This document shows, in pieces, positions 25,428 to 34,576 of a stretch of 64,000 nt of DNA. The DNA is from JAGNRR01 sp965230665 (GTDB taxonomy: Bacteria; Bacteroidota; Bacteroidia; Chitinophagales; Chitinophagaceae). Within the stretch, counting starts at the first letter, position 1; each line of letters opens with the position of its first letter. The notes beneath the pieces are model-generated. The model did not search any database. It was not told where the DNA came from and was given only the letters and a program-made list of their open reading frames with translations. The DNA is taken from positions 1,922,001 through 1,986,000 of the forward strand of contig CBDDLM010000004.1 of assembly GCA_965230665.1 (NCBI GenBank), read 5' to 3'. Both the position numbers and the translations under genes were made by a program.

Positions 25428-27359
25428 TTAAATTGATTGCCAATTTTCCCAAATGATTTTAACATCCCACCATGGTGAATAATTCTTGGCGTACATCCAA
25501 TTTAAATGTTCAATATTTTCAGTTGGAATGGCAAAATCTATGAGCGGAGTGTACGTTGCTAGAATACTTGGTTTCAGAGTAGGAAGCTTGGGTTGGTTGT
25601 AGCCCACCCACGTCTTTTTACCACCTAATACAAAAACACAGTTTTTAAAATATGTATTCCTACTGTTTACAAACCAAATAAGAATAGGTACTACTAAAAG
25701 AAGTAATATAGAGACTAATACATCAATTACACGTTTGTTTCTTCGAGCAGCAGGTGAACTAATCGCATAGATCATTTCAGTAGAGTATAGATCACCAGCC
25801 GTATTTTTTGAATTACTTCCTATAATGCTATCGGTACCAGCACTATGTATTTTATAATCGTAGTGTGCGCCCATGTCAGTAATATGATGAATGATTTTCT
25901 GAAAGCTTAGATCGTTTTGGGAAAAGATCACTTCACCTACTTTATACAAAGAACTAATAGGTTTCAGCTTATCTATAGTCGTAATTTGTTCATCCAATTT
26001 TTGCTTAGTATGGCTTACGCCACCAATTATATTTTTATGAATACCTGCTTGATGAATCAACAACTTAATTTCTTTTTCGTCTTCAGGGTTACCTACAATA
26101 ATCGTTTGCTTATTGAGTTGGTCTTCTCCTTGAACACTCTTAACACCTAGACCTTGTAGGAAATAGCGTGATAGTAAAATAGCCAACGTGCCTATCAACG
26201 CTCCGATAACCGTTATACCTCTCGAAAATCGATAGTCTTCGGGTAGTAATGCATAAATTGATAAAATGAGTATACTACCAATGAGCATTCCTCTCAATAC
26301 ACGTTGAGGTTTATAAGGTTTGTCATAACCTCCGCTAAAAAATATGGATGCAATCCAGCATAGGAGATATGTGAAAAAGAAAATACTAAGTAAATTAATT
26401 GAGTATGTTGTATCAGGCTTTACATATCTTTTCCATACCGATAACATGCCCCAAAGAGAGCCCAGTAAGATCACACTATCTAAGATAGGTAACGACAGTA
26501 TTGAAAAGAGCCTTCTGAAAAATGCTATGATACCACGGAAATATATAGCCAATGTGATTAGGAAAACATAGAGGCTTTTTGAACGACCAGCAAAGTTCTT
26601 TTGGGCAAAAATGATCATCGCCTTATAGAACATACGTACATAATTCAAACTACCCTTTTTAGTACTTTCTCCTTTATAGTGAATAACGGTCGTCTCGGGG
26701 AAGTAAACATTTTTATAGCCACTTTTGTTAATCTGGTAACTTAGATCAATATCCTCCCCATACATAAAGTACGTTTCATCAAAGCTACCTACTTCATCAA
26801 TAACCTTTTTTCTACAAAACATAAAGCACCCAACAAGAACGTCTACTTCATTAGTCTCATGTTCTGGTAAATAACCAAGGTGATATTGATTAAATCTCCT
26901 TGATTTCTTAAATAAGGAACTGAGCCCAGAGATTTTGCAAAACGCAACCCAAGTTGATGGAAATCCCCTTTTAGATTCAGGAAGAAATACTCCTTTTCCA
27001 TCGATAAGCTTCGGACCTAAAGCGCCGACTTCAGGATGTTTATCCATGTATTCTAAACATTTTTCAAAGCAGTCTTCAGCTACAATTGTATCTGGATTAA
27101 GATACAAAATATATTCTCCGTTTGAAATCTCAACAGCTTGATTATTTGCCCGAGCAAAACCTACGTTATGTTCATTGGCAATTAGCCTTACCGCCGGAAA
27201 TTTTTCTCGTACCATTTCAACACTTCCGTCAGTTGATTGATTATCAACTACAAAAACTTCAGCATCTATATCCGTCAATGCACGAAATACAGAGAGCAAG
27301 CAATGCTCTAAAAAATGCTTTACGTTATAATTTACAATAATGATACTTATCCGTTTCAC
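25428..27359 (-). CDS. Glycosyltransferase family 2 fused to a degenerate sugar-phosphate transferase-like module
   Basis: The first about 250 residues are a GT2 (GT-A) domain: ISIIIVNYNVKHFLEHCL, VFVVDNQSTDGS, LYLNPDTIVAEDC and a rhamnosyltransferase-like GEDIDLSYQI. Then come about five membrane helices (near 260-400), a Rossmann-like segment (QTIIVGNPEDEKEIKLLI) as in the N-terminal part of WcaJ-type enzymes, and a final membrane stretch RRNKRVIDVLVSILLLL with a short tail (KKTWVGYNQPKLPTLKP). This last part resembles phosphoglycosyl transferases but lacks a full catalytic region. GTG at 27359 is preferred: an upstream ATG would overlap the divergent gene's start. Confidence 0.8.
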   Translation of the reverse strand: MKRISIIIVNYNVKHFLEHCLLSVFRALTDIDAEVFVVDNQSTDGSVEMVREKFPAVRLIANEHNVGFARANNQAVEISNGEYILYLNPDTIVAEDCFEKCLEYMDKHPEVGALGPKLIDGKGVFLPESKRGFPSTWVAFCKISGLSSLFKKSRRFNQYHLGYLPEHETNEVDVLVGCFMFCRKKVIDEVGSFDETYFMYGEDIDLSYQINKSGYKNVYFPETTVIHYKGESTKKGSLNYVRMFYKAMIIFAQKNFAGRSKSLYVFLITLAIYFRGIIAFFRRLFSILSLPILDSVILLGSLWGMLSVWKRYVKPDTTYSINLLSIFFFTYLLCWIASIFFSGGYDKPYKPQRVLRGMLIGSILILSIYALLPEDYRFSRGITVIGALIGTLAILLSRYFLQGLGVKSVQGEDQLNKQTIIVGNPEDEKEIKLLIHQAGIHKNIIGGVSHTKQKLDEQITTIDKLKPISSLYKVGEVIFSQNDLSFQKIIHHITDMGAHYDYKIHSAGTDSIIGSNSKNTAGDLYSTEMIYAISSPAARRNKRVIDVLVSILLLLVVPILIWFVNSRNTYFKNCVFVLGGKKTWVGYNQPKLPTLKPSILATYTPLIDFAIPTENIEHLNWMYAKNYSPWWDVKIIWENWQSI

Positions 27360-27373
27360 AGCGAGAAAAGAAT

Positions 27374-27381
27374 TATCTTTG
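27374..27381 (+). promoter_or_regulatory. -7 promoter box for the inositol monophosphatase gene
   Basis: TATCTTTG is a perfect TAnnTTTG match, 27 bases before the ATG. It falls in the 49-base gap to the divergent glycosyltransferase gene. Confidence 0.5.
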
Positions 27382-27408
27382 AACACCTCAAAAGTAATGG
27401 AATCTTCC

Positions 27409-28185
27409 ATGAATGAACAATTAAAAAATACATTGCTTCGAGCATTACATGCTGGTGCTGATCAACTTAAGAAGTACTTCGATGGCACATTTGAAGTGCA
27501 GAGCAAGGATACCTTGAATAATTTGGTGACAGAAGTTGATAAAAAAAGCGAGACGGCTATAATTGATGTTATACAAGATGAGTATCCCGACCATTTTATT
27601 TTGAGTGAGGAGGTGGGAGAAATGAGTACGGATTCTAATTATAAGTGGATTATAGATCCTATTGATGGCACCGTAAATTTTGCAAATGGAATTCCGATCT
27701 GTTGTGTTAGCATAGGGATTGAAAAAGATGGAAAGCTTCTTATGGGTGCCGTTTTTAATCCATTTATGAATGAACTATTCTTTGCTGAGAAAGGCAAGGG
27801 GGCTTTTCTTAATAATAAACCTCTTAATGTTTCGGCTAATGATAATGTGAACAAATCCTGTCTGGTTACAGGATTCCCATATCGCTGGGTTGAAGTAGGT
27901 ACGGATCCTATTGCGGTATTCGAACGTTTCATTCGAATGGGTTTGCCTGTACGTAGATTGGGAAGTGCTGCAATTGATCTTTGTTGGGTAGCTGCAGGTC
28001 GTTTTGACGGCTTTTGGGAGTATAATCTGAATCCTTGGGATATAGCTGCAGGCTATTTAATTATAGAAGAAGCTGGTGGTAAGGTTACGAATTTTAACGG
28101 AGATCCTTATTCCGTATATGATAAGCAAACGCTTGCTACAAATGGAAGAATTCACGAGGAAATGATTAAAGTGATTAATGAATAG
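27409..28185 (+). CDS. Inositol monophosphatase family protein
   Basis: Magnesium-dependent phosphatase of the IMPase superfamily (SuhB/CysQ-like); the exact substrate cannot be read from sequence. Conserved metal and substrate motifs are present: EEVGE, WIIDPIDGTVNFANGIP, and WDIAAGYLIIEEAGGKV near the C-terminus. ATG at 27409 is chosen because it begins the family's N-terminal helix and lies after the -7 box; a longer frame adds 23 unlikely residues. The next gene starts seven bases after the stop. Confidence 0.93.
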   Translation: MNEQLKNTLLRALHAGADQLKKYFDGTFEVQSKDTLNNLVTEVDKKSETAIIDVIQDEYPDHFILSEEVGEMSTDSNYKWIIDPIDGTVNFANGIPICCVSIGIEKDGKLLMGAVFNPFMNELFFAEKGKGAFLNNKPLNVSANDNVNKSCLVTGFPYRWVEVGTDPIAVFERFIRMGLPVRRLGSAAIDLCWVAAGRFDGFWEYNLNPWDIAAGYLIIEEAGGKVTNFNGDPYSVYDKQTLATNGRIHEEMIKVINE

Positions 28186-28192
28186 TGGAACT

Positions 28193-28528
28193 ATGAAAAC
28201 AAATTTTGAAGAGAAATGGGAGCAACTTGAACTTCAATTAAGAGACCGGTTTGGTAAGATGCCTGACCTTCAAGCCCTGCTCTTTTTAATTGGAATGAAT
28301 GAAGTCGGTTTTTCGGAAGAAAAAAAATTCACTAAAGAACAGAAACAAGATTTGATGCATGTTGCCACCTGTGTGCTATTGTCTCAAGAAGATTATTATT
28401 TATTCGAGAAGAATGATGAGGACGGATGGCCGCACTATGTGCTTGTAAAAGAGTTGCCAGATTATAATTTACAACAACAAGAGGAATGGTTGCGGCATTT
28501 AATTGTGCAGTATTTTGAAAAGAATTAA
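28193..28528 (+). CDS. Conserved hypothetical protein, Bacteroidota type
   Basis: A 111-residue acidic soluble protein with no recognised enzymatic motif (LQALLFLIGMNEVGF; EDYYLFEKNDEDGWPHY; HLIVQYFEKN). It probably belongs with the inositol monophosphatase gene as a two-gene unit. ATG at 28193 gives a seven-base spacing; an in-frame ATG at 28178 would overlap the preceding stop and cannot be excluded. The 3' end overlaps the convergent membrane protein by four bases. Confidence 0.7.
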   Translation: MKTNFEEKWEQLELQLRDRFGKMPDLQALLFLIGMNEVGFSEEKKFTKEQKQDLMHVATCVLLSQEDYYLFEKNDEDGWPHYVLVKELPDYNLQQQEEWLRHLIVQYFEKN

Positions 28529-28743
28529 TTTCTTATTGCTAGTTTCATTAAGAAGCCTATACCAATTAGTGCCCAGAATAAGATCATCCAATAAATAAAG
28601 AAAACGATCCAATTGCCAATATCTTGCATCCATCGAAAGTCGTAGTATCCTTCGTCTATATAACACAAAAAAAAGATGGTACTAAAAGTGCTTAAAAGGG
28701 CTGTTATGACAAACCAGTTGGGGAGAGCGATTCGTTTTAGCAT
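28525..28743 (-). CDS. Small two-helix membrane protein
   Basis: A 72-residue protein with two predicted membrane helices (WFVITALLSTFSTIFFLCYI and IVFFIYWMILFWALIGIGFL). Function unknown. Its stop overlaps that of the convergent upstream gene by four bases. The 79 bases to ubiD hold the divergent promoters. Confidence 0.65.
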   Translation of the reverse strand: MLKRIALPNWFVITALLSTFSTIFFLCYIDEGYYDFRWMQDIGNWIVFFIYWMILFWALIGIGFLMKLAIRN

Positions 28744-28810
28744 ATAAGTAAAACGAAAAAATTGAATTTTTATTATATCCCGCTAAATGAGTTTCCATTA
28801 GATGCAGTTG

Positions 28811-28818
28811 TAATTTTG
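28811..28818 (+). promoter_or_regulatory. -7 promoter box four bases before ubiD
   Basis: TAATTTTG is a perfect TAnnTTTG match that ends four bases before the ubiD ATG. If transcription starts at the usual distance, the first base of the mRNA is the A of the start codon. Confidence 0.6.
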
Positions 28819-28822
28819 TGCT

Positions 28823-30733
28823 ATGGCATTTAAGCATTTGCAAGAGTTTATAGATCTATTGGATTCTGAAAATGAATTAATACGAATAAAAGAGTTTGTT
28901 GACCCTAATCTAGAGATTACCGAAGTTGTAGATAGGATATCAAAATCGAATAATAATAAAGCAATTCTTTTCGAAAATACAGGAACGGATTTCCCAATTC
29001 TAATAAATAGTATGGGCAGTGAAAAGAGAATGTGCCTAGCCTTAAAGGTGAGTTCATTAGATCAGATTAAAGAAGAGATTGAATCATTGTTTAAAATGAT
29101 GGCAGAACCCAAAGAAGGTATTTTGGCCAAGCTGGCAATGCTTCCAAAACTTGCTCAATTCGCATCTTGGATGCCCAAGGTACGAAGTGGCAAGGGAGCT
29201 TGTCAAGAGATTGTTCATGAAAATCCAGATTTGGATAAGTTACCCATTATGTTTTGTTGGCCTAAAGATGGTGGGCGATATATTACGTTACCTGTAATTC
29301 ATACGAAGGAACCAAACAGCGGTGTTCGAAATGTAGGAATGTATAGAATGCAGCAATACGATAAGCAAAGTACAGGTATGCATTGGCATAAGCATAAAGT
29401 AAGTGCGGCTCATTTCAATGAGTATAAGAAACTCGGGAAAAAGATGCCCGTAGCTTGTGTATTGGGTGGTGATCCAGCCTATACCTATGCGGCTACAGCA
29501 CCCTTACCAGAAAACGTCGATGAATATATGTTAGCCGGCTTTCTTAGAAAGAAAAAGGTAGAACTGGTAAAGTGTATTAGTCAACCCGAGATTGAAGTGC
29601 CTGCTGATGCCGATTTTGTAATAGAAGGGTATGTAGATCCTACCGAGGATTTAAGAATTGAAGGTCCGTTCGGTGATCATACAGGTTTTTATTCGTTAAA
29701 AGATTTATACCCAGTGTTTCATGTAACCTGTATTACGCATAAAAATAATGCCGTTTATCCAAGTACAATTGTTGGCATTCCTCCTCAGGAGGATGCATGG
29801 ATTGGGAAAGCAACTGAACGCATTTTTCTGGCTCCTATTAAAATGACTATGGTGCCAGAAATACAAGATATGAATATGCCAGTGGAAGGCGTTTTTCATA
29901 ATCTAGTTTTAGCGAGTATAGAAAAGTCGTTTGGTGGTCAGGCTCAAAAAGTCATGAACGCCATGTGGGGCGCTGGGCAAATGATGTTCAATAAAATTCT
30001 GGCCGTTGTAGATAATCAAGATTTAAATGATTATCAATCTCTTGCGCGATATGTATTCGAAAATATTAATCCTGCACAAGATATCTACTTCTCTAGTGGG
30101 CCAATGGATGTACTTGATCACTCTTGCAGTAAGATGGGCTTCGGCGGTAAAATGTGTATCGATGGTACTCGAAAACACGATGAAGAAATACAATTGGAGC
30201 AGGAGCATTATGAACTGAAAGCAGAGGATATAATGAATTGTTTCAATCTAGGTAAGGGAGACATTTTGGATGTGAATACCTCCTTAGTCCAAATAGAAAT
30301 ACCCTGTTTGCTCATTAGTATTAAAAAGAGCCGTTCTCAGCAAGTAAAAAAAATGACGAACGGGTTGTTTAATACGCAGGCTTTACGTGGGATTAAAATG
30401 GTGTTGATAGTTGACGACTATGTAGATGTTCAAGATATTTCATCTACACTATGGCAAGTTTGTAACAATTTTGATCCTAAGCGAGATTCTTTTGTGGAAG
30501 AAGAAATAAGTGATAACGGTAAACAACGTGCTATGATTATTATAGACGGAACGCGAAAGACAAAGGAATTTGATGGCTTTCAAAGAGATTGGCCTAATAT
30601 TATAGTAAGTAATCCAGAAACAATAGAGGTCGTCGATCAAAAATGGGCTTCTTTAGGTCTTGGAGACTTCATTGCATCACCTTCTTTGAAATTTCGAAAG
30701 AGCGTATTTGGTGATGAGGCTCATGTTAGCTAG
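28823..30733 (+). CDS. UbiD-family decarboxylase (menaquinone type)
   Basis: Prenyl-FMN-dependent non-oxidative decarboxylase. At 636 residues it matches the longer form annotated in Bacteroidota as a menaquinone biosynthesis decarboxylase. Family blocks seen are GMYRMQQYDKQSTGMHWH, ACVLGGDPAYTYAATAPLP, DFVIEGYVDP, RIEGPFGDHTGFYS and TIVGIPPQEDAWIGK. No ubiX (prenyl-FMN maker) lies nearby. The assignment to menaquinone synthesis follows family knowledge, not local context. A promoter box directly abuts the start, predicting a leaderless message. Confidence 0.9.
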   Translation: MAFKHLQEFIDLLDSENELIRIKEFVDPNLEITEVVDRISKSNNNKAILFENTGTDFPILINSMGSEKRMCLALKVSSLDQIKEEIESLFKMMAEPKEGILAKLAMLPKLAQFASWMPKVRSGKGACQEIVHENPDLDKLPIMFCWPKDGGRYITLPVIHTKEPNSGVRNVGMYRMQQYDKQSTGMHWHKHKVSAAHFNEYKKLGKKMPVACVLGGDPAYTYAATAPLPENVDEYMLAGFLRKKKVELVKCISQPEIEVPADADFVIEGYVDPTEDLRIEGPFGDHTGFYSLKDLYPVFHVTCITHKNNAVYPSTIVGIPPQEDAWIGKATERIFLAPIKMTMVPEIQDMNMPVEGVFHNLVLASIEKSFGGQAQKVMNAMWGAGQMMFNKILAVVDNQDLNDYQSLARYVFENINPAQDIYFSSGPMDVLDHSCSKMGFGGKMCIDGTRKHDEEIQLEQEHYELKAEDIMNCFNLGKGDILDVNTSLVQIEIPCLLISIKKSRSQQVKKMTNGLFNTQALRGIKMVLIVDDYVDVQDISSTLWQVCNNFDPKRDSFVEEEISDNGKQRAMIIIDGTRKTKEFDGFQRDWPNIIVSNPETIEVVDQKWASLGLGDFIASPSLKFRKSVFGDEAHVS

Positions 30734-30783
30734 TAATAAGATAAATCAAATTCAGAATACGTGAATTCCTAAATCCTAATCGT

Positions 30784-30791
30784 TAAATTAG
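30784..30791 (+). promoter_or_regulatory. -7-like box four bases before the GT-C-like gene
   Basis: TAAATTAG differs from TAnnTTTG at one base and ends four bases before the GTG start at 30796, repeating the spacing seen at ubiD, lysA and gcvT. Confidence 0.35.
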
Positions 30792-30795
30792 CTAT

Positions 30796-32526
30796 GTGAA
30801 AAAAATCGCGGAAAAACTGATTGCTTTTTTTCCTTACTTAATAGCCATTGCTTTTTCGATCAAAGCAACTCGAGAACCAGATGTTTGGTGGCAGATCAGA
30901 ACAGGGGAATGGATTTTAGAAAATGGACAGGTGCCTAAAACGGATATGTTTAGCAATTCCGTAGCAGGATCTGAATGGATTAATATTAAGTGGGGGTTTG
31001 AAGTATTGGCTGCTTGGATTGCAAAGTTTTGTGGTCCAGAATGTGTGTTTATTCTGCAGATTATAGTTAGCCTTGGGATTGTTCTTTTCTTAAAAAAGAT
31101 ATTTAAACTATTCGATCTAAAAAATACATTAATTAATACACTTGTTTTATTCCTAGTATTTGCTTTTATAGAATATCGGATTATTGGCCGTCCTGAAATG
31201 ACAACACATTTTTTGTTCGTTGTGTATCTGTACGTTCTGTTTAATTATTTTAAAGAACCGAACAGTAGTTTGATTTGGTCTTTGATACCCTTGCAAATCT
31301 TCTGGACCAATATGCATGAAGCCTATGGTTTAGGAATTGTATTAATAGGAATTTTTCTTTTTACTGCCTGGGTCGACACATTTAAAAATAAAGTCAAAAG
31401 GCCCATGAAACTTTCTTTGGTTTTTAGCCTTTCCATTTTAGCGATATTAGTAAATCCACGGGGAGGCGTCATGCTGTTGCGCCCTCTGAATATTTTTTCA
31501 CAAGTACATCAAAATAAGTTTACAACAGAACTGGCGAATGTGCTCGATCCCGACTTCTGGCAAAAAGAATCTTACTTTTTCGTCTTTACGCTGCTTTTTA
31601 TATTTTGGTTTGTTTTCAAAAAAGGAGCATTTATCCGTACGAAATTAGATCGTTATCGACTCCGATTGGTAAGTCTGTTACTATTATCTGCTTTAGTGTT
31701 TTTAAGTCTTTCGGCTGCACGAAATATCATTTTCTATGTTTTGCTCATCGCGCCATTTTTAGCCTTATTGATGAACGAGTATATGCCCCGAAAAATAGTA
31801 AGCACAAAAAATATATTACTAATTGGCATTGCGTTTTATGGTGTTATTGTAAGCAATGTGTATTATAAAATAACCCAATCTGATAACGAGTACGGTTTAT
31901 TTATCCATCCTGGTTTTAATCCGATAGGGGCCTCAAATTATATTGCACAAAATGGGTTGGCCAGTAAAAAATGCTTTTCCTCCTATATGATCTCTTCTTT
32001 TCTCCTGTGGGACTTACAACCAGATTTTAGGACATATATAGATCTACGCGACCTTGATGTTTTTAGTGCAGATTTTTTTAAGACCTATTTCACGAACGCG
32101 CAAATTCCAGAAAAATTCTACGAACTAGACCAAAAAGAACAATTCGACTATGTGGTTTTGTTTAGAAATTTTTCTCCTCAATTACATCATTATCTGTACA
32201 CAGATACGCTCTATGGTTGCGTTTATGCCGATCCAATTTGTGCCGTGTATCAAAAGACGGATACCCTAGCACAAGGAGATCATTTCCATAATATGAAATC
32301 CCGCCCGACCTCAATATGGGCTGTAAGCCTGAGTACTCTTTTAAACCCTTTGTACCAAGAACCCAATTATGAGGACTATAATGTTGATAAGCAGGCTGCT
32401 GCATATTATAAATCTGTAGGTGAGATATCCTTGGCAAGGAGGAGAATTAATTCATATTTATATAATCATTCAAATGATGAATCGGCGCTTGAACTTCAAA
32501 AAAGTTTAAATACCTTTACACCCTAG
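30796..32526 (+). CDS. Polytopic membrane protein, GT-C glycosyltransferase-like
   Basis: A 576-residue protein with around ten hydrophobic helices in its first 390 residues and a soluble C-terminal part. The N-terminal loop TREPDVWWQIRTGEWILENG and following DMFSNSVAGSEWINIKWGFEVL place an acidic residue in the first external loop, as in GT-C enzymes that use lipid-linked sugars. No close family name is certain. The start codon is GTG at 30796. It stands alone between ubiD (62 bases) and the DUF4290 gene (37 bases). Confidence 0.7.
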   Translation: MKKIAEKLIAFFPYLIAIAFSIKATREPDVWWQIRTGEWILENGQVPKTDMFSNSVAGSEWINIKWGFEVLAAWIAKFCGPECVFILQIIVSLGIVLFLKKIFKLFDLKNTLINTLVLFLVFAFIEYRIIGRPEMTTHFLFVVYLYVLFNYFKEPNSSLIWSLIPLQIFWTNMHEAYGLGIVLIGIFLFTAWVDTFKNKVKRPMKLSLVFSLSILAILVNPRGGVMLLRPLNIFSQVHQNKFTTELANVLDPDFWQKESYFFVFTLLFIFWFVFKKGAFIRTKLDRYRLRLVSLLLLSALVFLSLSAARNIIFYVLLIAPFLALLMNEYMPRKIVSTKNILLIGIAFYGVIVSNVYYKITQSDNEYGLFIHPGFNPIGASNYIAQNGLASKKCFSSYMISSFLLWDLQPDFRTYIDLRDLDVFSADFFKTYFTNAQIPEKFYELDQKEQFDYVVLFRNFSPQLHHYLYTDTLYGCVYADPICAVYQKTDTLAQGDHFHNMKSRPTSIWAVSLSTLLNPLYQEPNYEDYNVDKQAAAYYKSVGEISLARRRINSYLYNHSNDESALELQKSLNTFTP

Positions 32527-32563
32527 TGAAACCTAAGAGTTTCAAAGTTTTCAAATAGATTTT

Positions 32564-33247
32564 ATGCAATACAACACGAGCAGAGAGAAAATGTCCATCC
32601 GTGAATATGGAAGGGGGGTTCAAAAGATGATTAATCACCTTTTGACAATTGAAGATACTGAGAAGAGGCAACTAGCAGCAGAAGCTGTTGTAGACGTGAT
32701 GGCAATACTCAACCCTCAGAATAAAAATATGGAAGACCCTAAGCATAAATTATGGGATCATATGATTATGATGAGCGATTACAAATTAGATGTAAAGAGT
32801 CCTTATGAAATGCCAACCGCAGCGGAAAAAGAAGCCAAACCAGATCCTTTACCCTATCCAAAACAAAAGTTGGATTTTAAGCATTTGGGCAAGAAGTTTG
32901 AGCTTTTATTGCAAAAGGCTATTGCTGAAACAGATGAAGAAAAGAAAAATGGTTATGTACATACATTAGCCCTTTTTATGCGTATCGCTTATAATAACTG
33001 GCATAATGAAAAAATGCACGATGATAATATTCGGGAAGAACTAAAGCAAATGAGCCAGGGAAAACTGAATTACAAGCCAGGACGTTTTTCTGAATTCGTT
33101 GACAGTGGTGATGGTCCAATCATTAACCATAAGAGCTTTTCCGAGAATAATAATAAAGTAAACTTCAAGAAGAAAAAGAATAATAACAATAAGCATCGTC
33201 GTTCTAACAACAACAATAATCGTCATAAAAAGAATTACCGTAGATAA
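32564..33247 (+). CDS. DUF4290 family protein
   Basis: Matches the Bacteroidota family DUF4290 (MQYNTSREKMSIREYGRGVQ; AVVDVMAILNPQNK; KLWDHMIMMSDYKLDVKSPY). About 190 ordered helical residues are followed by a 35-residue tail made almost only of Asn, Lys, Arg and His, suggesting nucleic acid binding; that is inference. It lies eight bases before murA, an order often seen in the phylum, so co-transcription is likely. Function unknown. Confidence 0.87.
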   Translation: MQYNTSREKMSIREYGRGVQKMINHLLTIEDTEKRQLAAEAVVDVMAILNPQNKNMEDPKHKLWDHMIMMSDYKLDVKSPYEMPTAAEKEAKPDPLPYPKQKLDFKHLGKKFELLLQKAIAETDEEKKNGYVHTLALFMRIAYNNWHNEKMHDDNIREELKQMSQGKLNYKPGRFSEFVDSGDGPIINHKSFSENNNKVNFKKKKNNNNKHRRSNNNNNRHKKNYRR

Positions 33248-33255
33248 GTTAAGCC

Positions 33256-34572
33256 ATGATGCCAAATACCTTTGAAATAATTGGGGGGAAACAACTAAGC
33301 GGAGAAATAACACCACAAGGTGCAAAGAACGAGGCCCTGCAGGTCATTGCTGCTGTCGTAATGACTTCAGAAAAAATAACGATTAACAATATTCCCGATA
33401 TTTTAGATGTTCAGATGCTCATTCAACTGTTGAAGGATATGGGAGTTGTTGTCGAACGTTTAGGTCCTAATCAGTTTACGTTTGAGGCTAAAGAAATTGA
33501 TCTAGATTATTTAATTGGAGAAGAATTTAAAAAGAAATCAGGGAAGCTTAGAGGGTCAGTTATGTTGGCAGGGCCTTTATTAGCTCGATATAAAAAAGCC
33601 TATATCCCACAACCTGGTGGCGATAAAATTGGCCGACGAAGATTAGATACGCATATTAACGCATTTGAAAAGTTACAAGTTCAAACGAACTATAATAATG
33701 AAGAACATTTCTTTACACTAGAAACACAAGGCCTCAAGGGTAGCTACATATTGATGGAAGAGCCGTCTGTGACTGGAACAGCTAATGTTTTGATGAGTGC
33801 AATTTGTGCCGAAGGAAAAACGCGTATTTATAATGCAGCTTGTGAACCCTATATTCAACAGCTATGTCGAATGTTAAATCGTATGGGTGCTGAAATCAGC
33901 GGTATTGGTTCAAATCTTTTGACAATCGAAGGTGTAGCAGTAGAAACGCTCCATGGCACTGAACATACAATACTTGCTGATATGATTGAGGTAGGGTCTT
34001 TTATTGGATTGGCGGCTATGACTGGTAGTGAGTTGACCATTAAAAATGCCGATGTGAAACATTTAGGTATTATACCGGATATGTTTCAAAAACTTGGTAT
34101 TAAAATGCAAGTCGATGAAAGAGATATACATATTCCAGCACAAGACCATTACAAAATAAAAAAATTCATAGATGGTTCTATTCTTACGATCTATGATCAT
34201 CCTTGGCCAGGTTTTACTCCAGACCTTTTAAGTATTGCATTGGTAGTTGCAACTCAGGCAAAAGGAACAGTATTGTTTCATCAAAAGATGTTCGAAAGCC
34301 GTTTGTTTTTTATTGATAAACTGATAGATATGGGTGCTCAGATTGTACTGTGCGACCCACATCGTGCGGTAGTAGTAGGCCTGAATAAAGAATTTCCTTT
34401 ACGGCGCAATACCATGGTAAGTCCCGACATAAGAGCTGGATTGGCTTTGTTAATAGCGGCTATGAGCGCAGAAGGGAAAAGTAAAATTCAGAATATTAGT
34501 CAGATAGACCGCGGTTACGAACGTATTGATGAACGTTTAAATGCTTTAGGTGCGGAAATTAGACGAGTATAA
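33256..34572 (+). CDS. murA: UDP-N-acetylglucosamine enolpyruvyl transferase MurA, Asp variant
   Basis: First committed step of peptidoglycan synthesis, joining phosphoenolpyruvate to UDP-GlcNAc in the cytoplasm. The KN pair in PQGAKNEALQ and the closing block LNALGAEIRRV are typical. The catalytic loop reads QPGGDKIGRRRLDTHI: the cysteine targeted by fosfomycin (Cys115 in E. coli) is aspartate here, at residue 123 (codon 33622-33624). The 438-residue length is normal. There are two consecutive ATG codons; either could be used. It is preceded by the DUF4290 gene. Confidence 0.96.
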   Translation: MMPNTFEIIGGKQLSGEITPQGAKNEALQVIAAVVMTSEKITINNIPDILDVQMLIQLLKDMGVVVERLGPNQFTFEAKEIDLDYLIGEEFKKKSGKLRGSVMLAGPLLARYKKAYIPQPGGDKIGRRRLDTHINAFEKLQVQTNYNNEEHFFTLETQGLKGSYILMEEPSVTGTANVLMSAICAEGKTRIYNAACEPYIQQLCRMLNRMGAEISGIGSNLLTIEGVAVETLHGTEHTILADMIEVGSFIGLAAMTGSELTIKNADVKHLGIIPDMFQKLGIKMQVDERDIHIPAQDHYKIKKFIDGSILTIYDHPWPGFTPDLLSIALVVATQAKGTVLFHQKMFESRLFFIDKLIDMGAQIVLCDPHRAVVVGLNKEFPLRRNTMVSPDIRAGLALLIAAMSAEGKSKIQNISQIDRGYERIDERLNALGAEIRRV

Positions 34573-34576
34573 GATC

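Noticed and set aside
28525..28528. Four-base overlap of convergent genes as a sign of a sequencing error
   Set aside because: Both products are intact and a second convergent four-base overlap occurs at 42510-42513, so it is normal gene packing.
33267..33274. TACCTTTG box inside the start of murA
   Set aside because: It is encoded by codons for Asn-Thr-Phe-Glu and no start codon follows at a suitable distance, so it is taken as coincidence.
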